Origin: Methylovirgula sp963708155
Lineage (GTDB): Bacteria; Pseudomonadota; Alphaproteobacteria; Rhizobiales; Beijerinckiaceae
NCBI GenBank assembly: GCA_963708155.1
Contig: OY970183.1
Coordinates: 930,001 to 994,000 of the forward strand
DNA: 64,000 nt
Reading direction: 5' to 3'
Numbering within the stretch: position 1 is the stretch's first letter; each line of letters begins with the position of its first letter. The notes under the pieces are model-generated. The model was not told where the DNA came from and did not search any database. It saw only the letters and a list, made by a program, of their open reading frames with translations. The position numbers were made by a program, and so were the translations under genes. Below are positions 35,177-43,850 of this stretch, one piece after another.

Positions 35177-35794
35177 TTATGGCTCCCGCATCTGGTAGGT
35201 CAGGCGAATGAGATCCGACGTGCGCTCGACGCCGAGCTTGCCCTTTATGATGCTGCAGGCATTGGCGACGGTTTTGTAAGTGATGCCCAGCGCCGCGGCG
35301 ATGGCAGCAAAGTTTTTTCCTTCTCCCAGCAGGCGCACGATATCGATTTCGCGTGTGGTCAGCTTTTCCAGCGGATTTGCGCCGCCATATTGCGAGACGA
35401 CCAATTGCGCGGCGATCTCCCGCTCGACATAGCGGCCGCCGGCGGCGACCTCGCGCACGGCGGCGATGAGTTCATCGGCCGAAGCCATCTTGCTGACATA
35501 GCCGCGCGCGCCGGCGTTCAAGGTCCGCGACACGTAGATCGGCTCGGCGTGCATGCTGAGAACAACGACCTTTACCTGACGGTTTTCGAGAAGAAGCCGC
35601 CGCAAAAGCTCGAAGCCGCTTGAATTCGGCAAATTGAGATCGAGCAGCAGAATGTCGGGCGCTTTCGAGCGGTACAATGACAGCGCCTCGCGCGCCGACG
35701 AGGCCTCGAACACCTCGGTATCTGGCAGCGCGGCCAGGAGCCGGCGCACCCCTTCCCGCACCACGACATGATCGTCGATAATCAAAATTCTCAT
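35177..35794 (-). CDS. NarL/FixJ-type response regulator
   Basis: A 205-residue transcription regulator. The receiver domain has the acid pair in ILIIDDH, the phosphoacceptor Asp in DILLLDLNLPNSSG (~residue 52), and the Thr/Ser and Lys in VVVLSMHAEP and GYVSKMAS. The LuxR-type HTH is at residues ~140-200 (KLTTREIDIVRLLGEGKNFAAIAAALGITYKTV). It overlaps the kinase gene by four bases. Its position beside the xoxF accessory genes suggests control of methanol dehydrogenase expression, not proven by sequence. Confidence 0.88.
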   Translation of the reverse strand: MRILIIDDHVVVREGVRRLLAALPDTEVFEASSAREALSLYRSKAPDILLLDLNLPNSSGFELLRRLLLENRQVKVVVLSMHAEPIYVSRTLNAGARGYVSKMASADELIAAVREVAAGGRYVEREIAAQLVVSQYGGANPLEKLTTREIDIVRLLGEGKNFAAIAAALGITYKTVANACSIIKGKLGVERTSDLIRLTYQMREP

Positions 35795-37149
35795 GGCATC
35801 GTCTCCGAAACTGCCATTTCCAGAGTGTCGAGCGGCAATTTTGCAGCGATCTCGGCGCCCTGGACGTCTGACCGATTGGAGATCGCCAGCGATCCACCAA
35901 GCGCGTCGATACGCTCCCGCATGCCAACCAGCCCGTAACCCGCGCGGCGATGCCCGTCAGAAAACCCGCTGCCATTATCGCTGACGACAACAACAAGCTG
36001 ATTTTCCGCCTCGATATTGGCTCGCAACGCGATTGACGTCGGATCACCGTGTCGCAAGGCGTTGTTCAGCCCTTCCTGAAATATCCGGTACACCGTCGCA
36101 TCAAGCCTCTCGCCGAAGCTTTCGCAATCGAGATCGACCGTGATGTTTACGTCCGGGCGCCGCCGACTCCAGAACTGAACCAGATTTTCGACGGCTTGAT
36201 CGAGCCCAAGATCAAGCAGCACCGCGGGACGCAATTTGCCCAGCATCGAGCGCACATGGCGTTGGATTTCGGAGACCGTGCTCGCGATCGCTTCCAGACG
36301 TGCGCTCGCCGGCGTCGTGCCTGCGCCGCCTTGGCGCTGCAAAGTCGATATGTCGATGTTGAGCGCAAAAAGCAACGGACCGATCTCGTCGTGCAGATCG
36401 CGTGCGAGATCCGCACGCTCTTCTTCCTGAACATTTGTAAGCTGCTGCTGCAGTTTCACATTCTGCTGTTCGGTGTCGTCGAGCCGGACGACCATTTCGT
36501 TGAAGCAGCGCGAAAGATCGACAATCTCCGGCGCGCCGCGTTCTTCGATGCGTGGGCTATAATCGCCTCGCCCGATCTGACGAAAGGCCGCCGTCATCTT
36601 CTGCAAAAGCGCCAGCGGCCGGCCGAGAGTGAAATAAACCAGCAGCAGGACAAGAACACAGAACAGCGCCAGTATGCCGAGCGTCAGTTGAAAATCGCTC
36701 CAGGCCTCGTCGATCTCGTTGTGCGAATCGCTCACCAGCAAAATCGTTCCGTACTTCGTGAACGGGGCCGGCAGCGCAAGGCGAACAATATAGGGATCAC
36801 GCGCAAGCAGATGATTGAACCAGGTCGGCGATGGCTCGGAAGGAATCAGCAATGTCGATCTGGCGATCGGTAAGCCCCGCTCATCCATCAGGAAGGCCTG
36901 AAGATGACGATTGCCGTCGAAATCCTGAATGAGAAGCTCGAGCTGGCGGAGCGGATTTACCGCTTCCTCGGCGTCGTCCGTCGCATTCTGCACCGTGCGG
37001 ACGCCAACGCTGATCGCCGCCTGCATTTCGGTGTCGACCTTCTGCACGGCATCGAAATAGATCAGAAGACAGCCGACAATCAGCGTGAAGGCGAGGACGC
37101 CCGCAATGGAAGCGATCAGGCGCAGCCGAAGCGACAAAACCAACCTCAT
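35791..37149 (-). CDS. NarX-type sensor histidine kinase
   Basis: About 452 residues from the ATG at 37149 (MRLVLSLRLRLIASI). Two transmembrane helices (~13-35 and ~160-180) flank a periplasmic sensor of about 120 residues. A HAMP linker follows, then the HisKA_3 phosphoacceptor in ARDLHDEIGPLLFALNIDIS and an ATPase domain (VVVVSDNGSGFSD; GYGLVGMRERIDALGG). It is the partner of the downstream response regulator. The ligand is unknown; methanol, formaldehyde or lanthanide are candidates by context only. Confidence 0.85.
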   Translation of the reverse strand: MRLVLSLRLRLIASIAGVLAFTLIVGCLLIYFDAVQKVDTEMQAAISVGVRTVQNATDDAEEAVNPLRQLELLIQDFDGNRHLQAFLMDERGLPIARSTLLIPSEPSPTWFNHLLARDPYIVRLALPAPFTKYGTILLVSDSHNEIDEAWSDFQLTLGILALFCVLVLLLVYFTLGRPLALLQKMTAAFRQIGRGDYSPRIEERGAPEIVDLSRCFNEMVVRLDDTEQQNVKLQQQLTNVQEEERADLARDLHDEIGPLLFALNIDISTLQRQGGAGTTPASARLEAIASTVSEIQRHVRSMLGKLRPAVLLDLGLDQAVENLVQFWSRRRPDVNITVDLDCESFGERLDATVYRIFQEGLNNALRHGDPTSIALRANIEAENQLVVVVSDNGSGFSDGHRRAGYGLVGMRERIDALGGSLAISNRSDVQGAEIAAKLPLDTLEMAVSETMP

Positions 37150-37287
37150 CTCAATTGCCGAGCGCAGCCAGCGATGGCGCGGCGATAACGATATAGGTTG
37201 CTTTGGCCTTGCAGACGAAGGAAATGCGCTGATTTTTCTCTTCTGAAATTTCCCCAAAACGACAAGAATTTTTCTTGGCTTGGGCGT

Positions 37288-37740
37288 CTATCCAGCACAG
37301 CGCGCGGTTTCTCGCGACTGCGAAACTGGCGTCGGGGAGGCGCGGCGGCGTCCGCGCCTCAATAAGCAGACCGTTTGAGCGGGCAGCAACGTGAAGCTTA
37401 TTCCGCAGCGCGACGCTTCGGATTGCTCCTGCGTCTGGATCACCTCGAAGCCTTCGAATTCCGGATGGCCGAGCGTCTTCGGTTTTTCGTCGCCTGCGCG
37501 CGCATGCGCGGCGCGGAATTGCTCGGAATTCGTCCAGGCCGTGAACGCCTCCTTGCTCGCCCAGATCGTGTGCGAAGCATAGAGAATGTAATCCTCGTGC
37601 TCCGGCCCCTTCAGCAAATGGAATTCGACAAAGCCGGGGACTTCATCGAGCCGGGAGGTACGCGTGAGCCAGACCTGCTCGAAAGCATGGGCCTGATCTT
37701 TCAGCACCTTGAAGCGGTTCATCGCGATATAGGTCGACAT
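37288..37740 (-). CDS. Antibiotic-biosynthesis-monooxygenase/haem-oxygenase-like protein
   Basis: A 150-residue protein whose first ~105 residues match the ABM fold used by IsdG/HmoA-type haem-degrading enzymes (MNRFKVLKDQAHAFEQVW; VPGFVEFHLLKGPEHEDYIL; SKEAFTAWTNSEQFRAAHA). The C-terminal ~35 residues are Arg-rich and unlike the family. A one-base slip near 37395 would instead end the protein shortly after EVIQTQEQSEASR, so the tail may be spurious. It lies next to a TonB-receptor remnant, in line with a former haem-uptake locus. Confidence 0.72.
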   Translation of the reverse strand: MSTYIAMNRFKVLKDQAHAFEQVWLTRTSRLDEVPGFVEFHLLKGPEHEDYILYASHTIWASKEAFTAWTNSEQFRAAHARAGDEKPKTLGHPEFEGFEVIQTQEQSEASRCGISFTLLPAQTVCLLRRGRRRASPTPVSQSRETARCAG

Positions 37741-37800
37741 CGATTCATCCTTCCAGAGCGTCGCGTTGGAACATCAGGAGGCGGCGCGAACGCCGCCCGC

Positions 37801-37972
37801 TTATTTCTCCGCAAACCGGATGGTCAGCGAGCCCACCGCCTGAAGGCCGGGGCTTGCCAGCGTATCCAGATATTGCGTGTAATTCTTGTTCAGCAGATTT
37901 TTCACCGTAAGGTTCGCGCTGACATCGTCGTTATACTTATACGACGCGAACAGATTGTTGAAGATCGCCATT
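37801..37972 (-). pseudogene. C-terminal remnant of a TonB-dependent receptor
   Basis: The last ~57 residues of an outer-membrane receptor barrel. Read with one frame change at 37920-37921 they give NLFASYKYNDDV, then SANLTVKNLLNKNYTQYLD and the terminal SLTIRFAEK before a TAA stop. No plug domain or further barrel strands are found upstream; the sequence turns into unrelated GC-rich DNA before the hydrolase gene. It is probably what is left of a haem/siderophore receptor that was once in an operon with the monooxygenase gene. Confidence 0.7.
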
Positions 37973-38105
37973 ATCGTGCTGGCAGCCTTGGCGACGGGCG
38001 TGAGTGTCGCGGCGGGCGGCGATAGGGCCCGCGGAGCAGCGTCCCGGACGTTTGAGGCTTCCTCAAAAGGGAAAAACTCATCGTCACAAAACGCTCTTGC
38101 CCGAG

Positions 38106-39092
38106 CTATTGGACCTCTGGCTTCGCGAACGCCCCAACCTTCCGCGCGAGCGCCGCGGGATATTGGTACATCATGGCGTGACCCGCTCGCTTGATGATGA
38201 TCAAGCGAGCGTTCGGCAGAAGACGCCGCAGCACCTTGGAATTTTTGAGCGCAACAACATCATCGTCGGAACCGGATAGAATCAAGGTTTTGATCCTGAC
38301 GGCGGCAAGCGACCGCGCGGCGCTTTGATCGCGGGACCACGCCTTCAACAGCGCCGACTGTTCCTTTGTGACGGCGTTCGAAATCACCGGCGCGCGATAA
38401 TCGCCGGGCTCGTACATTTCGGAGCGGAAGCATCGCTCGGCTGCGGAAAGACTCGCCGCCGGAAACAGCACGCTCATGACGTCGTTAAACGTGACCCCCG
38501 GAGCGCCCGATAGAATCGTCTCGACACCAAGCGGCACGGGTACGCTCGCATTGCCCGGTGGGAGGGTGCTCATAAGCACTATCCCACCAACAGCCCGCGG
38601 ATACCCGATCGCGAGTTGCTGTACGACGACGCCTCCCATCGACCAGCCCAGCAAGGTCGGACGCTGCAATTTCAAAGCGTCAATGAGCGACAAAGTATCG
38701 GCCGCCATATCCCGAAGACTGAAATTGGACGCTTCGGGAATTGATCGGCCTATTCCGCGATTGTCAAAGACAATAACCTCATGGCGCTTTGCCAGCTCGG
38801 CCAGGAATTTGGCGTTCCACTCGGATAAGGTTGCCCGGAATCCAGTGACGAGCAGTATCGGACTGCCACGGCCAAACCGATAATAACCAATCGGACCGCG
38901 GGATGTCGGCGCGACCCGTTCGTGCGCACCGGCGTAAATCGGCGATGCCGCGGACGGCGTGACGCAGCCGGACGGACTCGGCTGGTCCGAGGCAAAAGCC
39001 GCCGCGGGATAGGCCGCACACAGACCGATGCCCCAAGAGATCAGACCCGCGAGTAACAGGGCGACTTTGCTAAGGTCAGGTTTCGCGCTCAC
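38106..39092 (-). CDS. Exported alpha/beta hydrolase
   Basis: About 328 residues from GTG at 39092, giving a signal peptide (VALLLAGLISWGIGLCAAYPAAAFA). It has the alpha/beta hydrolase core: PILLVTGFRATLSEWNAKFL, the VIVFDNRGIGRS segment, the nucleophile Ser in LLGWSMGGVVVQQLA, the acid in LILSGSDDDVV and His in IKRAGHAMMYQYP. The substrate is unknown; the set resembles proline iminopeptidase and haloperoxidase-like hydrolases. The GTG overlaps the stop of a 28-codon ORF (GTGA), implying translational coupling. Confidence 0.8.
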   Translation of the reverse strand: MSAKPDLSKVALLLAGLISWGIGLCAAYPAAAFASDQPSPSGCVTPSAASPIYAGAHERVAPTSRGPIGYYRFGRGSPILLVTGFRATLSEWNAKFLAELAKRHEVIVFDNRGIGRSIPEASNFSLRDMAADTLSLIDALKLQRPTLLGWSMGGVVVQQLAIGYPRAVGGIVLMSTLPPGNASVPVPLGVETILSGAPGVTFNDVMSVLFPAASLSAAERCFRSEMYEPGDYRAPVISNAVTKEQSALLKAWSRDQSAARSLAAVRIKTLILSGSDDDVVALKNSKVLRRLLPNARLIIIKRAGHAMMYQYPAALARKVGAFAKPEVQ

Positions 39093-39175
39093 GGCAAATA
39101 CATGCCGTACTCGAGCCAATAGGCAAGTATCGACGTTATCCCGATAAGGGCTGGCCCGATATAGCCCGGTCGCAT
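39089..39175 (-). CDS. 28-residue membrane peptide coupled to the hydrolase
   Basis: A mini-ORF with a strong ribosome-binding site (AAGGAGG, seven bases before the ATG) encodes a single hydrophobic helix ending WLEYGMYLP. Its stop overlaps the hydrolase GTG start. The strong signal, the TM-like composition and the tight coupling argue that it is translated. It could be a functional small membrane protein or a leader that sets hydrolase translation. Confidence 0.55.
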   Translation of the reverse strand: MRPGYIGPALIGITSILAYWLEYGMYLP

Positions 39176-39345
39176 CGAGTCCTCCTTGCCGCGCTCGGCC
39201 CACATCATAAGCAGAATCCCTGCTCTCGAAGAACTGGAAAAAGATGACCGTGAAGGCGACCAATGCCGGGAAGCGCTCCCAGGCAGCGAATGGCTCTGGT
39301 CGCCTGCGATTTGCAAAGCGGCCCATTTATGGGAATCATGATGTC

Positions 39346-39945
39346 GTGCAACTCAGAATTCTGCTCATCGACAGTGACGAGGCCCGCGCCCAGGCGCTGC
39401 GGGAAAAGCTGCTCGAATCGGGTTTCGCCGAAGTGCTGCAGGCCCACGAAGGCGCCAATCTTGTCGAGGCGGTCGAGAGCACCAAGCCGGATCTGGTAAT
39501 CATCGACATGGCCCTGCCCGACCGCGACGCGCTTGAGGACGTGCGCGCGGTTTCCGCCGTCAAGCCGGTGGTGATGTTCGCCGACAGCGACGATATCGGT
39601 TTCGTCGAGGAAGCAATCGCTGCCGGCGTCTGCTCCTACAACCTTTCCGGCGTCGCGCTTCAGGACGTGAAGCCGATCATGGCCTCGGCGATCGCGCTGT
39701 TCCGCCGCTACCGGCAAGTGGAAACGGAGCTTTCGGCCGCCAAGACGCTGCTGGGGGAACGCCGGGCAATCGAGCGCGCCAAGGCGATCTTGATGAAACA
39801 CCGCAAGATGACCGAGCCCGAGGCCTATCGCTGGCTGCAGAAGAAGGCAATGGACGAAAATCGCAAGTTGGCGCAGGTCGTGGCGCAATTCGTCCGCGAG
39901 CACGATACCGGCCCGGCGCCGCAGGCGGAGAAAAAGCACTCATGA
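39346..39945 (+). CDS. nasT: NasT: ANTAR-domain antiterminator response regulator
   Basis: RNA-binding regulator of nitrate/nitrite assimilation, about 199 residues from GTG 39346 (an upstream ATG at 39244 is possible). The pseudo-receiver domain starts LRILLIDSDEARAQAL with Asp in LVIIDMALPDRD. The C-terminal ANTAR domain is ERRAIERAKAILMKHRKMTEPEAYRWL. In the known system NasT binds leader-RNA hairpins and blocks termination unless held by NasS. It overlaps nasS by four bases. Confidence 0.9.
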   Translation: MQLRILLIDSDEARAQALREKLLESGFAEVLQAHEGANLVEAVESTKPDLVIIDMALPDRDALEDVRAVSAVKPVVMFADSDDIGFVEEAIAAGVCSYNLSGVALQDVKPIMASAIALFRRYRQVETELSAAKTLLGERRAIERAKAILMKHRKMTEPEAYRWLQKKAMDENRKLAQVVAQFVREHDTGPAPQAEKKHS

Positions 39946-41165
39946 GCGAGATCATCCCGCTGTCTGCCGCGCGCAAGTTCGCAGCGCCGAAAATGCGGAT
40001 CGGGCTGCTTCATCTCACCGATAGCGCTCCGGTGATCGCGGCGCATGAGTTCGGTTTCTTCGCGGAAGAAGGCGTCGAAACGGAGCTCTCCATCGAGCCC
40101 TCCTGGGCCAATATCGCCGACAAGCTCGCCTTCGGCTTCCTCGACGCAGCTGTGATCGTGCCGCCGCTCGCCTTCGCCATTCAGCTCGGCCTGCGCGGCG
40201 GGATGCAGCCGCTCATCATTCCCGCTTCGATCAGCATCGGCGGCAATACGGTCACGCTCAACAACGCATTGGCGCTCGAAGTCCGGAGCCGCGCCGCGCG
40301 CGAAGGCCTTTCGACGGTCGGGGCTTTGGCGGAAGCGCTGCGGGCGCGCAGAACGACGCTCGGCGTCGTCCACGCTTATTCGACGCATAATCTGTATCTG
40401 CGCTATTGGCTCGCCACGGCGGGGATCGAAGCCGACCGAGATGTGAAGCTCATCGTCGTGCCGCCGGCCCGCGCGGTGGAAGCGCTGACGAGCGGCCAGA
40501 TCTCCGGCTTCTGCGCCGGCGCACCCTGGGGCGAGGTGGCGCGCCGCGCCGCCGCCGGCCGCACCATTGCGACTTCTCACGACGTATGGGCGCATGCGCC
40601 GGAGAAGGCTTTTGCCGTGCGCGCCCGCTGGGCGGACGAAAATCCCGAAGCGCTCGCCGCGGCGCTACGGGCTCTCCTGCGGGCGGCGCAATTCTGCGAC
40701 GTGGCCGACAACGCCTCATATACAGCGGCGCTGCTCTCGCGCCGCAGATATCTCGATCTCGACAGCCACGCGATTTTGGCCTCGCTCCCGGGCGGCACGA
40801 TGGGCGATGGCGGCTGCATTTTCTTTCGCGAAGCGGCGACCTTCCCCTGGCGCTCCCACGGGCTATGGTTCCTCAACGAGATGCGCCGCTGGGGCCTCGT
40901 CGATCCAGCGACCGATCTGCGCGACCTCGTCGAACGTGTCTATCGACCCGAGCTTTACCGCGCAGCCGCGCAAGCGCTAGGCGTCCCGGCCCCGGCGATG
41001 GACTGGAAAACCGAGGGCGGCCACGACGCTGGCTGGGTGCTCGACGCCCAGCCAGAAACGATAACCATGCCTGCCGATCGCTTCTGCGATGGCCGCATTT
41101 TCGTCCCCGACGATGTCGCACCGATCGACGCGGCGGCGGCGAAGAGTGCGCTGCACAAACTTTAA
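39942..41165 (+). CDS. nasS: NasS: nitrate/nitrite-sensing NrtA-like protein
   Basis: A 407-residue cytoplasmic homologue of the nitrate-binding protein NrtA, with no signal peptide. The fold begins MRIGLLHLTDSAPVIAAHEFGFF. Conserved parts include GFLDAAVIVPPLAFAIQLGL, YSTHNLYLRYWLA, ISGFCAGAPWGEVA and GDGGCIFFREAATFPW. It sequesters NasT when nitrate is absent. It is co-transcribed with nasT and lies directly ahead of the nitrate assimilation operon. Confidence 0.9.
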   Translation: MSEIIPLSAARKFAAPKMRIGLLHLTDSAPVIAAHEFGFFAEEGVETELSIEPSWANIADKLAFGFLDAAVIVPPLAFAIQLGLRGGMQPLIIPASISIGGNTVTLNNALALEVRSRAAREGLSTVGALAEALRARRTTLGVVHAYSTHNLYLRYWLATAGIEADRDVKLIVVPPARAVEALTSGQISGFCAGAPWGEVARRAAAGRTIATSHDVWAHAPEKAFAVRARWADENPEALAAALRALLRAAQFCDVADNASYTAALLSRRRYLDLDSHAILASLPGGTMGDGGCIFFREAATFPWRSHGLWFLNEMRRWGLVDPATDLRDLVERVYRPELYRAAAQALGVPAPAMDWKTEGGHDAGWVLDAQPETITMPADRFCDGRIFVPDDVAPIDAAAAKSALHKL

Positions 41166-41251
41166 GCCCTGCTGTCCAGCATGCGGGCGTTTTGCCCGGC
41201 AGCGAACCGAATTTCGCGCGCGGGTTTTGGGCGCCCGGCTCTGCAAAGGCA

Positions 41252-41268
41252 TTGGCATATCTCTTGCG
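41252..41268 (+). promoter_or_regulatory. Sigma-54 promoter of the nitrate assimilation operon
   Basis: TTGGCATATCTCTTGCG matches the -24/-12 consensus, with GG at 41254-41255 and GC at 41266-41267 in the correct ten-base spacing. The ~150-base leader between it and the first gene contains dyads (CCGGAA-AAA-TTCCGG and CAGCGC-TGA-GCGCTG) that could be NasT targets. This implies dual control by nitrogen limitation (NtrC/RpoN) and nitrate (NasST). Confidence 0.75.
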
Positions 41269-41420
41269 ACCTTGCCGACATCGGCCGGGTTTTTGCCGCC
41301 GATCGCGACCTGTCTAACGGCGGACGGTTCCGTATCAGCAACGTTTCTCGCGGGCTAATGGCGGTTCGCAATCCGGAAAAATTCCGGCAGCGCTGAGCGC
41401 TGATAACGCGAGCCGTATTC

Positions 41421-42278
41421 ATGAAATGCTTTTCTTCGCGGACGATGTCCGTCGGTCGAGCCTGCATCCACGCCTGCACCCTTCTTTTAGCAATGGCGGC
41501 TGCGCGCGGGGCATACGCCGGAAGCGTGCTTCAGCCCGGCGCGACAATCGGACTCCCGGCCGGTGCGCCCTTACGCGAAGGCGTCTATTTCGTCGACACG
41601 TCATCTTATGGGCAGCGTACTGACACCATCAGCGGACAAGGCATAAACCTGCCGTCGCTTGTCTGGGCTACGCCACTCTATTTCGACGACACGCGGCTGC
41701 AATTCATCGTGCTGCAGCCAAGCGTCTACACGACAAATACCAATCATGATCTGCTTTTCCTCAACAGCACGCTCCTCGCTGGGCAGCTCGCGCATTCCTT
41801 CAATAACGGATTCGCGGCAAGCTACATGGCCGGGGTCCGTGCCGGGATGGGTGCACCCCAAGCCTATCAATTGGCCTCGTTCGAGCAAAGACTCGCCGTC
41901 AGCTACACGGCAGCGGGTTGGGATTTGACCACCAATCTCATCAACGGCGATTTCGGCAGCAACCCGCGCTATCCCGATTGGCTCAATCTCGATCTCACCG
42001 CGACCAAGACACTCGGCAACGTCGAGTTTGGCGGGGTCGCATTCGGCTCCACTGATTTGAACGCGCCGCTGCCGACCTATAGGCGCCAGCGACAATTCGC
42101 CGTTGGCGGCCTTATCGGCTGCAAGCTGGATCGAATGAAAATCCAGGCGATCGTGACGCGCGATGTCGCCGAACATGGCTACACGGGCTACGACACGCGA
42201 GGTTGGATCAGATTAATTCTGCCGCTCTATCTCGGCCCGCAAGTGGCGGATGCTCCACTGCTTCCCACACGCAATTGA
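41421..42278 (+). CDS. Outer-membrane beta-barrel transporter-like protein
   Basis: A 285-residue exported protein (signal peptide ending GAYAG). It alternates aromatic and small residues typical of barrel strands (SLVWATPLYFDDTRLQFIVL; NNGFAASYMAGVRAGMG) and ends in a barrel-like segment. It resembles the MetA-pathway phenol-degradation/transporter family of channels. As the first gene after the sigma-54 promoter and before narK, it may be a porin helping nitrate entry. Confidence 0.6.
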   Translation: MKCFSSRTMSVGRACIHACTLLLAMAAARGAYAGSVLQPGATIGLPAGAPLREGVYFVDTSSYGQRTDTISGQGINLPSLVWATPLYFDDTRLQFIVLQPSVYTTNTNHDLLFLNSTLLAGQLAHSFNNGFAASYMAGVRAGMGAPQAYQLASFEQRLAVSYTAAGWDLTTNLINGDFGSNPRYPDWLNLDLTATKTLGNVEFGGVAFGSTDLNAPLPTYRRQRQFAVGGLIGCKLDRMKIQAIVTRDVAEHGYTGYDTRGWIRLILPLYLGPQVADAPLLPTRN

Positions 42279-42342
42279 TTTTCAACGGTCCCGCGCCACC
42301 GCGAACGCGCACGGCCCTCGATATCGACAGGAGATTGGCAGG

Positions 42343-43650
42343 ATGAAAACGAACAAGGTGGAGCAGCTCATCATCGCGACCGTGGGCTTCTTCTGGTGCT
42401 TTCTGATGTGGTTTTCGACAGCAGCTTTCAGTCCAAGCATCGCCGCGCATTATCACTTGAGCATCAAGGCGCTGGGCCTGCTGGCGAGTTCGGCAATCTG
42501 GATGGCGCCGCTCGGCCGCATCCTCGCCGGCTGGGCGGCGGACCGCTTCGGCGCGCCGCGCACCTTCGCCGTCATCCTCGCCGTTTGCGGCCTCGTCTCG
42601 ATCGCTTCGGCTTTTACCGAGAATTACACGCTTCTTTTCGCCGAACGGGTGGTCGTCGCCATCGCGGGCGTGTCCTTTGTTGTGGGCATCCAGCATGTCG
42701 CGCAATGGTTCAACGCCAGTGAGATCGGCACCGCCGAGGGTCTTTATGCGGGCACCGGAAATGTCGGCGCCGGCATGGGCGCACTCGTCTTGCCGCGCCT
42801 TTTCGGGACCAATTATCATGCGGCCTTCCTCTGGCTGGGAATTATCGCTCTCTTCATAGGCGCCTGGTATCTCCTGCGCGGCCGCGCCGCCAAGAGCAAT
42901 GAACTCCGCGACACCGCCCGCACCCGCAGCGATATGCGCAGCACGATCTTCGTCTGGAGCCGCTATATCGCTGTAGCGCTGATGCTCGCCTATGCGATGT
43001 CCTTCGGCCTCGAAATCGCGATGAATGCCTGGCTGCCGGGTTATTTCACCCACGGCTTCCATGATGCGATCCTCGCGCTCGGATTCAAAAATGTGGCGGG
43101 TCTGCAGATCGCCGCCGGGACCTTCGCCGCGGTCGAATCCTTCTGCGCATCTTTGTTCCGGCCATTCGCGGGCTTCATGTCCGATCTCTTCCAGCGCAAG
43201 GGCTGGACACCGCTGCCTTTCATCGCCAAATCGCTGCCCTACGCGCCACGTCTGCACTGGCTCGGTATCGCGCTGATCCTCATCGTTTTCGCGATGGGCG
43301 GGCTGACCTTCGCGGGCCTCACCGGATCGTTGCATCTTTCGGTCATCACGCTGGTCGCGCTCGGTATCTTCATCTCGTTCGGCACCGGCGGCACATTCGC
43401 GCTGGTGCCCTTGCTGTTCCCGGACCGGCCCGGCGCGGCCGCGGGTTTCATCGGCGGGGTATCGACCGTAGGTGGCATCGTCTATCCGCTGATCTTCGCG
43501 GCGGGCCCGAATATCCACATGGGCTACCTCTATGTCGCCCTCTACATCTTCGTGCCGATCATCCTCTTCTACTTCTGGGCGGCGCGCTACGAGCGCCACC
43601 CCGAGGAGCACGGCATCTTCACCAGCGCCCTTGCCGTCGAAAAGGCCTGA
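42343..43650 (+). CDS. narK: Nitrate/nitrite MFS transporter
   Basis: A 435-residue major facilitator with 12 predicted helices of the NarK/NasA group. The ATG at 42343 (MKTNKVEQLIIATVGFFWCF) has AGGA upstream. Nitrate-signature-like glycine-rich segments are present (AGTGNVGAGMGALVLPRLFG in the first half; GFIGGVSTVGGIVYPLIFA in the second). It imports nitrate for the cytoplasmic reductase encoded downstream. Confidence 0.88.
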   Translation: MKTNKVEQLIIATVGFFWCFLMWFSTAAFSPSIAAHYHLSIKALGLLASSAIWMAPLGRILAGWAADRFGAPRTFAVILAVCGLVSIASAFTENYTLLFAERVVVAIAGVSFVVGIQHVAQWFNASEIGTAEGLYAGTGNVGAGMGALVLPRLFGTNYHAAFLWLGIIALFIGAWYLLRGRAAKSNELRDTARTRSDMRSTIFVWSRYIAVALMLAYAMSFGLEIAMNAWLPGYFTHGFHDAILALGFKNVAGLQIAAGTFAAVESFCASLFRPFAGFMSDLFQRKGWTPLPFIAKSLPYAPRLHWLGIALILIVFAMGGLTFAGLTGSLHLSVITLVALGIFISFGTGGTFALVPLLFPDRPGAAAGFIGGVSTVGGIVYPLIFAAGPNIHMGYLYVALYIFVPIILFYFWAARYERHPEEHGIFTSALAVEKA

Positions 43651-43674
43651 ACCCTTCAAACACACGAGGTCGCC

Positions 43675-43833
43675 ATGCATATGCCTGCGCAAGCAACACA
43701 GGAAGCTTATGAGCCCTGGTACAAATACGGGGTCGCCTTCCTCACGCTCGAAATGATCATCGCCATCACCGTAAGCGCCTATTCGCTGTTCATGACCTTC
43801 CACGGCCTCGGCGGTTTTCCCGGCAAACATTGA
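43675..43833 (+). CDS. 52-residue single-span membrane protein in the nas operon
   Basis: Begins MHMPAQATQEAYEPWYKYGV, continues into one hydrophobic helix (FLTLEMIIAITVSAYSLFM) and ends GGFPGKH. It starts 25 bases after narK and ends 17 bases before the next mini-ORF, so it is very probably translated. Its function is unknown; it could be a small subunit of the transporter. Confidence 0.65.
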   Translation: MHMPAQATQEAYEPWYKYGVAFLTLEMIIAITVSAYSLFMTFHGLGGFPGKH

Positions 43834-43850
43834 TCAAGGAGGTGATACAG

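Noticed and set aside
37973..38105. Plus-strand Arg/Ser-rich frames over the TonB remnant
   Set aside because: No ribosome-binding site and no protein-like pattern; better explained by the minus-strand remnant.
42208..43830. 540-codon open frame antisense to narK
   Set aside because: Composition is Glu/Asp/Arg/Gly-rich with no domain and complete overlap with a clear transporter gene.
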